A stretch of DNA of 64,000 nt from Brevibacterium jeotgali (GTDB taxonomy: Bacteria; Actinomycetota; Actinomycetes; Actinomycetales; Brevibacteriaceae): positions 124,001 to 188,000 of the forward strand of contig NZ_FXZM01000001.1 of the NCBI RefSeq assembly GCF_900169175.1, written 5' to 3'. Numbering within the stretch: position 1 is the first letter of the stretch; every line of letters begins with the position of its first letter. A model generated the notes under the pieces. The model was given only the letters and a program-made list of their open reading frames with translations. It searched no databases and was not told where the DNA came from. The position numbers and the translations under genes are program-made. Positions 50,995-59,319 of the stretch are shown here, one piece after another.

Positions 50995-52599
50995 TCACGC
51001 CCCCTGCGTCCCGGGGAACAGACCGTCGGGCTTGCCCCGGCCGTCCCAGTTGAGCAGATTCACACGACCCTTGAGCCCGGGACGATCGCCGGAATCGGCG
51101 AGCTTGAGTCCGTCGCCCTGCAGGCCGGGGACATCCTCCATGCCCGGGCCTCCGTCGAAGTTCAGCGGGCAGTCGGCGCCGACGGCCTCGAGGTCGTGAG
51201 CCGACTCCGAGTGGCCCGGCGGGATGACGTAGCGCTCGTCGTACTTCGCGATCGCCAGCAGCCGGTACATCTCCTCCATCGACTCCGCGTCCATCCCCAC
51301 CGCATGGGGGATCGACTCGTCGCCCTCACCGCCCAGGTTGATGTCGCGCATGTAGGACCGCATCGCCGCCATCTTGCGCAGCACATCCGAGACGATGTCG
51401 ACATCGCCGGCGGTGAACAGGTTCGCGAGGTATTCGATCGGGATCCGCAGCTCTTCGATCGCGGCGAACAGGTTGCTCGATTCCTCCGCGTCGTAGCCCG
51501 TGTCCTTGACGACATCGACGACGGGAGACAGCGGCGGGATGTACCAGACCATCGGCATCGTCCGGTATTCGGGATGGAGCGGCAGCGCGACCTCGTACTC
51601 CTTGATGAGCTTGTAGATCGGGGACTTCTGGGCCCCCATGATCCAGTCGTAGGGGATGCCCTCCTGCTCAGCGGCCTCCATGACCTCCGGGTCGAAGGGA
51701 TCGAGGATGAGGTCCCTCTGCGCCGCGTAGAGGTCCTTGTCGTCCGGCATCGACGCGGCCGCCGTCACCTGGTCCGCGTCATAGAGGACGAGGCCGATGT
51801 AGCGCAGGCGTCCGACACAGGTCTCCGCGCACACGGTGGGCTCGCCGTTCTCGATCCGCGGATAGCAGAACGTGCACTTCTCCGCCTTCCCCGTCTTGTG
51901 GTTGAAGTAGATCTTCTTGTAGGGGCAGCCGGTGATGCACATGCGCCAGCCGCGGCACCGCTCCTGGTCGACGAGCACGATCCCGTCCTCTTCCCGCTTG
52001 TAGATCGCGCCGGACGGGCACGACGCGACGCAGGACGGGTTGAGGCAGTGCTCGCAGATCCGCGGCAGGTAGAACATGAAGGTGTCCTCGAACTCGAGCC
52101 GCACCTTGTCCTGGATGCCCTTGAGCATCGGATCCCTGTCCTTGTTCGCGTACGTCCCGCCCAGGTCGTCGTCCCAGTTGCCCGACCACTGGATGTCCAT
52201 CCGCTCACCGGTGAGCAGCGACTTGGGCGGGGCTGTGGGGATGTGCTTCTGCTCCGGCGAGTTCAGCAGGTTGTCGTACTCGTAGGTCCAGGGCTCGTAG
52301 TAGTCCTCGATGCTCGGCATCTTCGGGTTCGAGAAGATGCGCGCGAGTTTTCGAAGCTTGCCCCCGTCCTTGAGGCGGAGTCTGCCGGAACCGCTGAGCG
52401 CCCAGCCGCCCTGCCACTTGTCCTGGTCCTCATACCCACGGGGGTAGCCCTGTCCCGGGCGGGTCTCGACGTTGTTGAACCAGACGTATTCGGTGCCCTT
52501 GCGGTTGGTCCACGCCTGCTTGCAGGTGACGGAGCACGTGTGGCATCCGATGCACTTGTCGAGATTCATCACCATCGCCATCTGTGCCATGACCCTCAT
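50995..52599 (-). CDS. narH: Nitrate reductase beta subunit (4 Fe-S clusters)
   Basis: Electron-transfer subunit between NarI and NarG. 534 aa. Cys groups: CIGCHTCSVTCK near residue 16-27, then CEHCLNPSCVASCPSG, CRGWRMCITGCPYKK (with Trp-Arg where the third cluster of NarH is 3Fe-4S) and CTFCYPR...CAETC. The middle part DYYEPWTYEYD is typical. ATG with GAGGAGG eight bases upstream; narG ends 14 bp before. Confidence 0.97.
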   Translation of the reverse strand: MRVMAQMAMVMNLDKCIGCHTCSVTCKQAWTNRKGTEYVWFNNVETRPGQGYPRGYEDQDKWQGGWALSGSGRLRLKDGGKLRKLARIFSNPKMPSIEDYYEPWTYEYDNLLNSPEQKHIPTAPPKSLLTGERMDIQWSGNWDDDLGGTYANKDRDPMLKGIQDKVRLEFEDTFMFYLPRICEHCLNPSCVASCPSGAIYKREEDGIVLVDQERCRGWRMCITGCPYKKIYFNHKTGKAEKCTFCYPRIENGEPTVCAETCVGRLRYIGLVLYDADQVTAAASMPDDKDLYAAQRDLILDPFDPEVMEAAEQEGIPYDWIMGAQKSPIYKLIKEYEVALPLHPEYRTMPMVWYIPPLSPVVDVVKDTGYDAEESSNLFAAIEELRIPIEYLANLFTAGDVDIVSDVLRKMAAMRSYMRDINLGGEGDESIPHAVGMDAESMEEMYRLLAIAKYDERYVIPPGHSESAHDLEAVGADCPLNFDGGPGMEDVPGLQGDGLKLADSGDRPGLKGRVNLLNWDGRGKPDGLFPGTQGA

Positions 52600-52612
52600 C
52601 GCCCATACCTCC

Positions 52613-55600
52613 TCAGTACTCGACGTTCTGGTTCGTGCGCCTGCGGATCACTGTGACCTCGTCGCGCTGGTTGCCGGTCGGCCCGTAGTAGTTGAACGCG
52701 AACGACAGCTGCCCGTAGCCGCCCACCAGGTGCGTGGGCTTGATCATGATCCGGGTCAGCGAGTTGTGGATGCCGCCGCGCTGCCCGGTGGTCTCCGACA
52801 GCGGCACGTTCACCGTCCGCTCCTGCGCGTGGTGCATGAAGGCCGTGCCCTTCGGCATCCGGTGCGACACGATCGCGCGGGCGGCTACGGCGCCGTTGCG
52901 GTTGACGGCCTCGATCCAGTCGTTGTCCGCGATGCCCACGGCCTCCGCGTCCTCGACGCTCATCCAGATGGTCTGGCCGCCGCGGCCCAGGGACATCATG
53001 AAGAAGTTCTCCTGGTACATCGAGTGGATCGCCCACTTGTTGTGCGGGGTCAGGTAGCGGACCGTGATCGACGTGCCGTCGGTCTCCCCAAGCGCAGGCT
53101 CCCCGAACAGGGCGTTCATATCGAGCGGCGGCCGGAAGGTGGGCAGGCTGTCGCCCATCTCCTGGAACCAGTCGTGGTCGATGTAGAACTGGTAGCGACC
53201 CGTCAGGGTGTGCCACGGCTTCAGCCGTTCCACATTGATGGTGAAGGGCGAGTAGCGCCTGCCGCCGGATTCCGAGCCGGACCACTCCGGCGAGGTGATG
53301 ACGGGCACCGGTGCGGCCTTCGCGTCCTCGAACGACACCTGCTTGCCCTCGTGCTCCGCCGACAGGTCCGCGAGCTTCGTGCCGGTGCGCTCCTCCAGTG
53401 TCGTGAAGCCCTCGGTCGCCATCAGCCCGTTCGTCGTGCCCGACAGTCCGAGGATGTAGTCCGCGGCCTGCCGATCCGTCTCGAGCTTGGGCTGCCCCTT
53501 CCCCACACCGTGAGTGACGACGCCGTTGAGCCTCCGCAGGCGCTCGACGTGGTGATCGACGTCGAAGTCGATCCCCCGCGCGGACATCCCCTTGGATTCC
53601 AGCAGGGGTCCGATCGACGTGTACTTCTGGTGGATGGCGGTGAAGTCCCGCTCGACCTCGATCAGCTTGGGCAGTGTCACTCCGGGGATCGGCTCGACCT
53701 CGCCGAACTTCCAGTCCTTCACGCGTCCGTGCGGGGTGTTCACCTCGTCCGGCGAGTCGTGCTGGAGCGGCACCGCGACGACGTCCCTGCGCACTCCCAG
53801 GTGCGTGCGGGCGAGCTCGGAGAACTTCTTCGCGATCGTCGCCCAGGTGTCCCAGTCGTTCCGCGACTGCCACGGGGTGGAGATCGCGGGGTTGAAGGTG
53901 TTGACGAAGGGGTGCATGTCCGTCGTCGACAGGTCATGCTTCTCGTACCAGGTGGCAGCCGGGAGGATCACGTCGCTGTGCAGCGTGGTCGTCGTCATCC
54001 GGAAGTCCAGGGTGAGCAGCAGATCGATCTTGCCGATCGGAGCCTCGTCGCGCCAGCGCACGTCCCGCGGCCGTGCGGCCTCCGGCGTCTCCTCCGCAGC
54101 GACGGTGTTGTCGACGCCCAGCAGATGCTTGAGGAAGTACTGGTCGCCCTTCGCAGAGGAGCCCAGCGTGTTCGCCCGCCACATCGACCAGATCCTCGGA
54201 TAATTGTTCTCCGCATCCGGATCCTCGACGGCGAAGTTGATGCTGCCGTCCTTGAGGGAGTCGACGAGGTGATCGGCACTCGACTTCCCGGCCGCCGCCG
54301 CCTCGTCGGTGATGTCGAGCGGGTTCCGATCGAACGTCGGGTAGTAGGGCTGCCAGCCCAGGCGGGTGGCCTGGGCGATGGCGTCTGCGGTGGACATCCC
54401 CGCGAACCGGCCCTTGCCGGCACGGGCGCTCAGGGTGTCGGCGCCGAACTGGTCGTATCGCCACTGGTCCGTGTGCATGTACCAGTAGGTCGTCTGCGTC
54501 ATCTGCCGCGGAGGCCGCGACCAGTCGAGTGCGTTGGCCAGGTGGAGCCAGCCGGTGAAGGGGCGGATCTTCTCCTGCCCGACGTAGTGGGCCCAGCCTC
54601 CTCCGTTGACCCCCTGCGTCCCGCATAGTGTCGTGAGCGTGAGGAATGTGCGGTACGTCTGATCCGAGTGGAACCAGTGGTTCGTGCCTGCTCCCATGAT
54701 GATCATCGAGCGGCCCTGGGAGTCCCGCGCGTTCTGCGCGAACTCACGGCCGATCCGCGCCGCTGCGGGACCCGGCACGCCCGTGATGCGCTCCTGCCAG
54801 GCGGGAGTCCCCGGCGACGTCGCATCGTCGTACCCGCTCGCCCACTGCCCCGGCAGCCCCGGCCTGCCCACGCCGTACTCGGCCAGGAGGAGGTCGAACA
54901 CGGTCGTGACGAGGCGGTCGCCGATCCTGCGGACGGGAACGCCGCGGCGGATCGTGTCGATCTCCCCCTGCGCTGCGGTGTCGAAGCGGGCCAGGTCCAG
55001 TTCGACGGTGTCATCGGCAGTATCGAGGAATGTCAGGGCGGGCCGCAGATCACCCAGGTCGAGGTTCCACCGGCCCTTCCCGTCGTCGGCGTAGCGGTGC
55101 CCGAGCGTCCCGTTCGGCACGGCAGGCGCGTCGGTCGCCGCATCCCACAGCGCCGGCTTGAAGTCCGCGTGCTCGGTGTCCGCCTCCGGGGTCGCAGCAC
55201 CGCCGAGGTCGCTCGCGACGACGAACTTTCCAGGGGTGTACGCGCCGTCTTCACCGGCGTCCAGCTCTACGAGGAACGGCAGATCCGTGTAGCGACGGAT
55301 GTAGTCGTCGAAGTAGTCGGTGGTCTGATCGACGAAGAACTCCTTGAGGATGACATGGCCCATCGACATCGCCAGCGCGCCGTCGGTGCCGCTGTGCGGC
55401 GCCAGCCACTCGTCCGCGAACTTCACGTTCTCCGCATAGTCCGGCGCGATCGAGATGACCTTCTGCCCCCGGTAGCGGGCCTCGGCCATCCAGTGGGCAT
55501 CCGGCGTCCGTGTCAGCGGCACGTTCGAGCCCCACATCATGAGGTAGCTCGCGTTCCACCAGTCGCCCGACTCCGGCACATCCGTCTGGTCCCCGAACAC

Positions 55601-56350
55601 CTGCGGGGAGGCTGGAGGGAGATCGGCGTACCAGTCGTAGAACGACAGCATCGAGCCGCCTATGAGCTGGTGGAAGCGTGCCCCGGACGAGAACGAGACG
55701 GGACTCATCGCCGGGATGGGAGAGAAGCCCGTCGTCCTGTCCGGCCCCAGGTGCTTGACGGTGTACACGTATGCCGCGGCGACGATCTCGACTGCTTCGT
55801 CCCACGTCGCCCGCACGAGGCCGCCCTTGCCGCGCGCGGACTTGTAGCGCTTCGACTTCACCGGGTCCTCGACGATCGACTGCCAGGCGAGCACAGGATC
55901 GCCGCCGTGCTCGCGCTTCGCCTGTCGGAACATGGTGACGAGCGCACCGCGCACGTATGGATATCGGACGCGGGTGGGCGAATACGTGTACCAGGAGAAT
56001 GACGCGCCGCGCGGACAGCCTCGCGGTTCGTACTCGGGCATGTCCGGTCCCGCACTCGGGTAGTCGGTCGCCTGAGACTCCCACGTGATGAGCCCGTCCT
56101 TCACGAAGACCTGCCACGAGCAGGAGCCTGTGCAGTTCACTCCGTGAGTGGAGCGGACGACCTTGTCGTGCGCCCACCGGTTGCGGTAGAACGAGTCCCC
56201 GTGGCGGCCGCCCTGGTAATGCACCTCGCGGTTGTCTTCGGAGACTTCGGCCCTCCGGCTGAAGAACCTGCGGGCACCGATCAGGGCATCCATGAGCGGG
56301 TTGTCGATCCCCTTCGCCTGTGGGTCGCCTAAGCGGTCGTCGATCGTCAT
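52613..56350 (-). CDS. narG: Nitrate reductase alpha subunit (Mo-bisMGD catalytic)
   Basis: Reduces nitrate to nitrite at the cytoplasmic face. 1245 aa. The N-terminal STHGVNCTGSCSWQVFVKDGLITWE segment carries the His/Cys ligands of the FS0 cluster; no twin-arginine signal is seen, consistent with cytoplasmic NarG. The Mo-cofactor domains (YMMWGSNVPLTRTPDAHW, GSTDGALAMS-like AMSMGHVILKEFFVD) are intact. The ATG is preceded by GGGAGGAC; a much longer frame upstream runs through narK and is not used. ATGA overlap with narK. Confidence 0.97.
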   Translation of the reverse strand: MTIDDRLGDPQAKGIDNPLMDALIGARRFFSRRAEVSEDNREVHYQGGRHGDSFYRNRWAHDKVVRSTHGVNCTGSCSWQVFVKDGLITWESQATDYPSAGPDMPEYEPRGCPRGASFSWYTYSPTRVRYPYVRGALVTMFRQAKREHGGDPVLAWQSIVEDPVKSKRYKSARGKGGLVRATWDEAVEIVAAAYVYTVKHLGPDRTTGFSPIPAMSPVSFSSGARFHQLIGGSMLSFYDWYADLPPASPQVFGDQTDVPESGDWWNASYLMMWGSNVPLTRTPDAHWMAEARYRGQKVISIAPDYAENVKFADEWLAPHSGTDGALAMSMGHVILKEFFVDQTTDYFDDYIRRYTDLPFLVELDAGEDGAYTPGKFVVASDLGGAATPEADTEHADFKPALWDAATDAPAVPNGTLGHRYADDGKGRWNLDLGDLRPALTFLDTADDTVELDLARFDTAAQGEIDTIRRGVPVRRIGDRLVTTVFDLLLAEYGVGRPGLPGQWASGYDDATSPGTPAWQERITGVPGPAAARIGREFAQNARDSQGRSMIIMGAGTNHWFHSDQTYRTFLTLTTLCGTQGVNGGGWAHYVGQEKIRPFTGWLHLANALDWSRPPRQMTQTTYWYMHTDQWRYDQFGADTLSARAGKGRFAGMSTADAIAQATRLGWQPYYPTFDRNPLDITDEAAAAGKSSADHLVDSLKDGSINFAVEDPDAENNYPRIWSMWRANTLGSSAKGDQYFLKHLLGVDNTVAAEETPEAARPRDVRWRDEAPIGKIDLLLTLDFRMTTTTLHSDVILPAATWYEKHDLSTTDMHPFVNTFNPAISTPWQSRNDWDTWATIAKKFSELARTHLGVRRDVVAVPLQHDSPDEVNTPHGRVKDWKFGEVEPIPGVTLPKLIEVERDFTAIHQKYTSIGPLLESKGMSARGIDFDVDHHVERLRRLNGVVTHGVGKGQPKLETDRQAADYILGLSGTTNGLMATEGFTTLEERTGTKLADLSAEHEGKQVSFEDAKAAPVPVITSPEWSGSESGGRRYSPFTINVERLKPWHTLTGRYQFYIDHDWFQEMGDSLPTFRPPLDMNALFGEPALGETDGTSITVRYLTPHNKWAIHSMYQENFFMMSLGRGGQTIWMSVEDAEAVGIADNDWIEAVNRNGAVAARAIVSHRMPKGTAFMHHAQERTVNVPLSETTGQRGGIHNSLTRIMIKPTHLVGGYGQLSFAFNYYGPTGNQRDEVTVIRRRTNQNVEY

Positions 56351-57795
56351 GGCGAGTCCTCCCGACTCGACGGGTCTGTGTGCGCTGACTGCGCTGCCCG
56401 CCCCGTCTGTGCTGGTTGGTTGGGCTGTGCTGTCTGGTTGGGCTGTGCTGTCTGGTTGGGCTGTACTGGTTGGTTGGGCTGGTCCGGCTGAGTGTGCTGT
56501 GCTGGCTGAGTGTGCTGGTCCGGCTGAGTGTGCTGTTCTGGCTGGCTGGGGTCGTTCGCTGAGGAGTCCGGAGAGGGACTCTGCGCGGCCCTGCGGGCGT
56601 CGCGTCCCACCCACAGGGTGATGAGCAGAGCGATGACGGTGGCGAGGGCCAGAAGCACGAGTCCCAGCGCGTAGGTTCCCTGCGACCGCCACAGGATCCC
56701 CAGCAGCAGAGGTGGGACGAATCCGCCCAGTCCACCGGCCGCGCCGACGAAGCCCGTGATCGCACCGACCTTCGCAGGGTCGCTCGCCCCGCCGATGAGG
56801 GCGAACACTCCACCGGCCCCCATGCCCAGGCTCATGGACATGACGATGAAGGCGACTGTGCCGAGCAGCATCAGCGGCGGGTCGAAGACCAGGGTGAGTG
56901 CGCACGCGGCGACCACGAGGTAGGAGATGACGAGCGTCGTGACTGAGCCGATCCGATCGGACAGGATCCCGCCGATGGGCCGCATCACGACTGCCGCGAC
57001 GACGAATCCGGCCATCCGCATCGCCGCGTCCCCGGCGTCGAGCTGATACGCATTCATCAGGTAGGACGGCAGATAGACGGAGAACGCGACGTACCCGCCG
57101 AACGAGAGTGCGTACAGATAGCACGTCTGCCACGTGAGGCGGATGCGTGCGGTGTCTGCGAGCTGCTCCCCCAGGTGCTTCCGCGAGGGCGACCAGCCCG
57201 GCGGGTCCTTCATGACGATGAGTGCGACGACCGCGTACACGACGAGCCCGACGGCGGCGGCGATGAAGGGGACCGCGTCCCCGACCTCGTAGAGGGGAAC
57301 GGTGGTGAACGCGGCGACGGCAGTGCCGCCCATGCCGGCTCCGTAGATGCCGATGGCCGTTCCGCGCTTCTCCTTGGAGAACCACGCGTTCACGTATGGG
57401 ACCCCTACGGCGAAGCTGGTGCCCGCCACACCGAGCACGAACCCGCCCACGATGAGGGTGGCCACGGTGTACTGCCCCACGAAGCCGATGAAGAGCACTG
57501 GGATGACGGAGAGGAGGGAGACTGCCGGCATCATGAGGCGCCCGCCGAATCGGTCGGTGAGCGCGCCGACGATGATCCGGCCGAGCGAGCCGACCAGCAC
57601 CGGGACGGCCACGATGAGCGCGGCGTCGTCCATCACTCCGTCAGCGACGAGCACCGGCCCCAGAGGACTGATGAGTGACCAGGCCCAGAAGTTCACAGCG
57701 AAGCCGAGTGTGGCCATGAGGAGCGCGACGCTGCGGGCGGCCTGGTTCGGGTGCCGGCCCGCAGCCTGATGGTCGGTCAACGTCGCGTCCGGCAT
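56347..57795 (-). CDS. narK: Nitrate/nitrite transporter NarK
   Basis: Imports nitrate or exchanges it for nitrite. 482-aa, 12-helix MFS protein with both nitrate signatures (GIYGAGMGGTAVAAF and GFVGAAGGLGGFVPP), Arg in GRIIVGALTDRFGGR and in MRPIGGILSDR. After the last helix the C-terminus is a Gln/Pro/Asn/His-rich tail of about 75 residues from repeat DNA, which I have not seen in other NarK proteins. GGGGAGA precedes the ATG. First gene of the nar operon. CRP-like site 24 bases before the start. Confidence 0.95.
   Translation of the reverse strand: MPDATLTDHQAAGRHPNQAARSVALLMATLGFAVNFWAWSLISPLGPVLVADGVMDDAALIVAVPVLVGSLGRIIVGALTDRFGGRLMMPAVSLLSVIPVLFIGFVGQYTVATLIVGGFVLGVAGTSFAVGVPYVNAWFSKEKRGTAIGIYGAGMGGTAVAAFTTVPLYEVGDAVPFIAAAVGLVVYAVVALIVMKDPPGWSPSRKHLGEQLADTARIRLTWQTCYLYALSFGGYVAFSVYLPSYLMNAYQLDAGDAAMRMAGFVVAAVVMRPIGGILSDRIGSVTTLVISYLVVAACALTLVFDPPLMLLGTVAFIVMSMSLGMGAGGVFALIGGASDPAKVGAITGFVGAAGGLGGFVPPLLLGILWRSQGTYALGLVLLALATVIALLITLWVGRDARRAAQSPSPDSSANDPSQPEQHTQPDQHTQPAQHTQPDQPNQPVQPNQTAQPNQTAQPNQPAQTGRAAQSAHTDPSSREDSP
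56418..56546. repeat. 18-bp repeat array coding the NarK Gln/Pro tail
   Basis: Units such as GGTTGGGCTGTGCTGTCT (twice, third copy altered) change to TGTGCTGTGCTGGCTGAG-type units (three). The 6-codon period preserves frame; the array ends about 70 bp before the narK stop. Confidence 0.85.
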
Positions 57796-57818
57796 GTCAT
57801 CTCCCCACTCGACGGGAA

Positions 57819-57834
57819 TGTGATCTCTCGCACA
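57819..57834 (-). promoter_or_regulatory. CRP/GlxR-like site near narK
   Basis: TGTGATCTCTCGCACA matches TGTGA-N6-TCACA with one change. It is 24 bases before the narK start. Confidence 0.55.
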
Positions 57835-57964
57835 ACACTTCCCCAGGAGGTCCCAGACTCGCAAGAGGTGCACCAGCGGCACTGACGGCACGACATGGAG
57901 ACGGAAGGTGCGGCGGGCGAACGATCGGCGCGCACCCGCCGAACGGCTCGTTAGTGCACTCAGG

Positions 57965-57982
57965 GAACTGTTGGGACAATTC
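57965..57982. promoter_or_regulatory. Inverted repeat in the narK-mobA gap
   Basis: GAACTGTTGGGACAATTC has arms GAACTGT and ACAATTC (6 of 7 complementary) around four bases. It could be an operator for a nitrate or oxygen regulator; no family is assigned. Confidence 0.4.
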
Positions 57983-58020
57983 ACCCGCAAGAATCCGCGG
58001 CAAGAGATCACTCAGCATTC

Positions 58021-58036
58021 TGTGACCTATTGCACA
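58021..58036 (+). promoter_or_regulatory. CRP/GlxR-like site near mobA
   Basis: TGTGACCTATTGCACA matches TGTGA-NNTANN-TCACA with one change. It lies 15 bp upstream of the mobA -10, over its -35 position. Confidence 0.6.
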
Positions 58037-58050
58037 CGCGGGCAATCCCC

Positions 58051-58056
58051 TACCAT
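58051..58056 (+). promoter_or_regulatory. -10 of mobA (leaderless geometry)
   Basis: TACCAT followed by six bases and ATG; no ribosome binding site is seen. Confidence 0.55.
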
Positions 58057-58062
58057 CAGCCC

Positions 58063-58710
58063 ATGGGTGCTGAACGGGCAGTGAACGCGCTGATCCTCAC
58101 TGGTGGGCGATCCAGCAGATTCGGGGGCGTGCACAAGCCGGGGGTCTCCGTGGACGGCACCCCGGTGCTCACTCGTCTGCACGCCGCACTCACCGCTCTG
58201 CCCGTGCACGCGATCTGGGTCTCCGGTCCCACCGACGGCCTGCACGAGGACGCGCGCCCCAGTGTTCGTCAGGTCTTCGAGAGACCTCGCTTCTCCGGCC
58301 CGCTGGCAGGGATCGCCGCCGCCGTGTCGGACATGCCCGCAGATCCCGGGGCGGTCGTGCTCCTCCTGGCCGGAGACGTCCCCTACACATCGACCGCCGA
58401 CCTCTCCCTGCTGGCGGAGACGAGTGCAGCGACGGGGAGGGCAGCCGGATGCGCCGATGCATCCGGTCGACTCCAGTACCTGTGCGCGGCGTGGCCGGAC
58501 ACACTGCTGCGTGATCGCCTGTGGCTGATCGGCGATCCCGCGGATCAGCCGGTGCGCCGCCTCTGGGAAGGCGTCGAGCACGTGCTCGTCGACGTGAGCG
58601 CCGCCAGCGTCGAGGACTTCGACACTGCGGAGGACTTCCGGAGGATCACAGGGCTGGAGGCTCCCCGCAGTCCTCGAGCTGAGCCTGGATATGAGGGAGG
58701 AGCGGGGTGA
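58063..58710 (+). CDS. mobA: Molybdenum cofactor guanylyltransferase MobA-like
   Basis: Adds GMP to molybdopterin to make the MGD cofactor needed by NarG. 215-aa nucleotidyltransferase with LTGGRSSRFGGVHKPG (residues about 8-23), GPLAGIAAA and LLAGDVPY motifs, close to MobA. In the first signature, Met of the RMG consensus is Phe. The ATG follows a -10 by six bases. It is divergent from narK and ends 65 bp inside the converging MoaB/Mog gene. Confidence 0.85.
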   Translation: MGAERAVNALILTGGRSSRFGGVHKPGVSVDGTPVLTRLHAALTALPVHAIWVSGPTDGLHEDARPSVRQVFERPRFSGPLAGIAAAVSDMPADPGAVVLLLAGDVPYTSTADLSLLAETSAATGRAAGCADASGRLQYLCAAWPDTLLRDRLWLIGDPADQPVRRLWEGVEHVLVDVSAASVEDFDTAEDFRRITGLEAPRSPRAEPGYEGGAG

Positions 58711-59287
58711 GGACTGCGATCCCATCCCGGACGCCACCGGTCGACCCCGGCAGATTCACGACGAACGCGGTGCCGGCCACGCCGGCCACGCCCTGACTCA
58801 TCACCGCAGTGGGCGTGCTCTGCAGTCCCGCGGTCCAGAGTGCGTGCATGATGCCGGGCGTCTGCCGGTCAAGCAGCGCTTCGGTCACCTGTGGGGTGAG
58901 GTCGGCGAGGTTGAGGCCCGTTCCTCCAGTGGTCACGACGACGCGAGGAGCGCGCTGAGCATCCCCATCGGAGTCGGCGCCGCCTCCAAGGAGCTCGCGG
59001 AGGACGTCACCGACGGGACCCCCGTCCTCCGCATATCGGGGAGACGGGCATTCGTATCCGCAGGCCCGCAGCCACTCGACGAGCCTCGGACCGCTCCTGT
59101 CGTCCTCCAGGCCCCTGGCCGTCGGGGTGGACACGACGACGACCGCGGCTGACCGGCCAGCACCGAAACGGGCTGCTCCGACTCCGCCCACGCTGGCGCT
59201 CGCACCTGCCTGAACCGCATCTGCACTGCCCGGAACCTCGTCGACACTCCGACGTGCATCTCCACCTTCAGCACTGACTGTGGTCAT
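58646..59287 (-). CDS. MoaB/Mog-domain molybdopterin-handling protein
   Basis: Probable molybdopterin adenylyltransferase. The 213-aa protein has an N-terminal disordered part (about 1-45) and a MoaB/Mog domain with TTGGTGLNLADLTPQVT, PGIMHALW, QSTPTAVMSQGVAGVAGTAFVVNLPGS. In the RDVTPE signature of the family the Arg is Ala here; the Asp is kept. TACTCT on minus (59299-59294) is six bases before the ATG, leaderless geometry. Tail-to-tail overlap of 65 bp with mobA. Confidence 0.85.
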   Translation of the reverse strand: MTTVSAEGGDARRSVDEVPGSADAVQAGASASVGGVGAARFGAGRSAAVVVVSTPTARGLEDDRSGPRLVEWLRACGYECPSPRYAEDGGPVGDVLRELLGGGADSDGDAQRAPRVVVTTGGTGLNLADLTPQVTEALLDRQTPGIMHALWTAGLQSTPTAVMSQGVAGVAGTAFVVNLPGSTGGVRDGIAVLTPLLPHIQAQLEDCGEPPAL

Positions 59288-59293
59288 GGTCAC

Positions 59294-59299
59294 AGAGTA
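59294..59299 (-). promoter_or_regulatory. -10 of the MoaB/Mog gene (leaderless geometry)
   Basis: TACTCT on minus, six bases before the ATG. Confidence 0.5.
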
Positions 59300-59319
59300 G
59301 CGACAGGATCGCATCGCGG

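Noticed and set aside
56351-57385. N-terminal extension of narG by 345 codons
   Set aside because: It overlaps narK out of frame, is Arg/Pro rich, and NarG homology starts exactly at the internal ATG with a good ribosome site.
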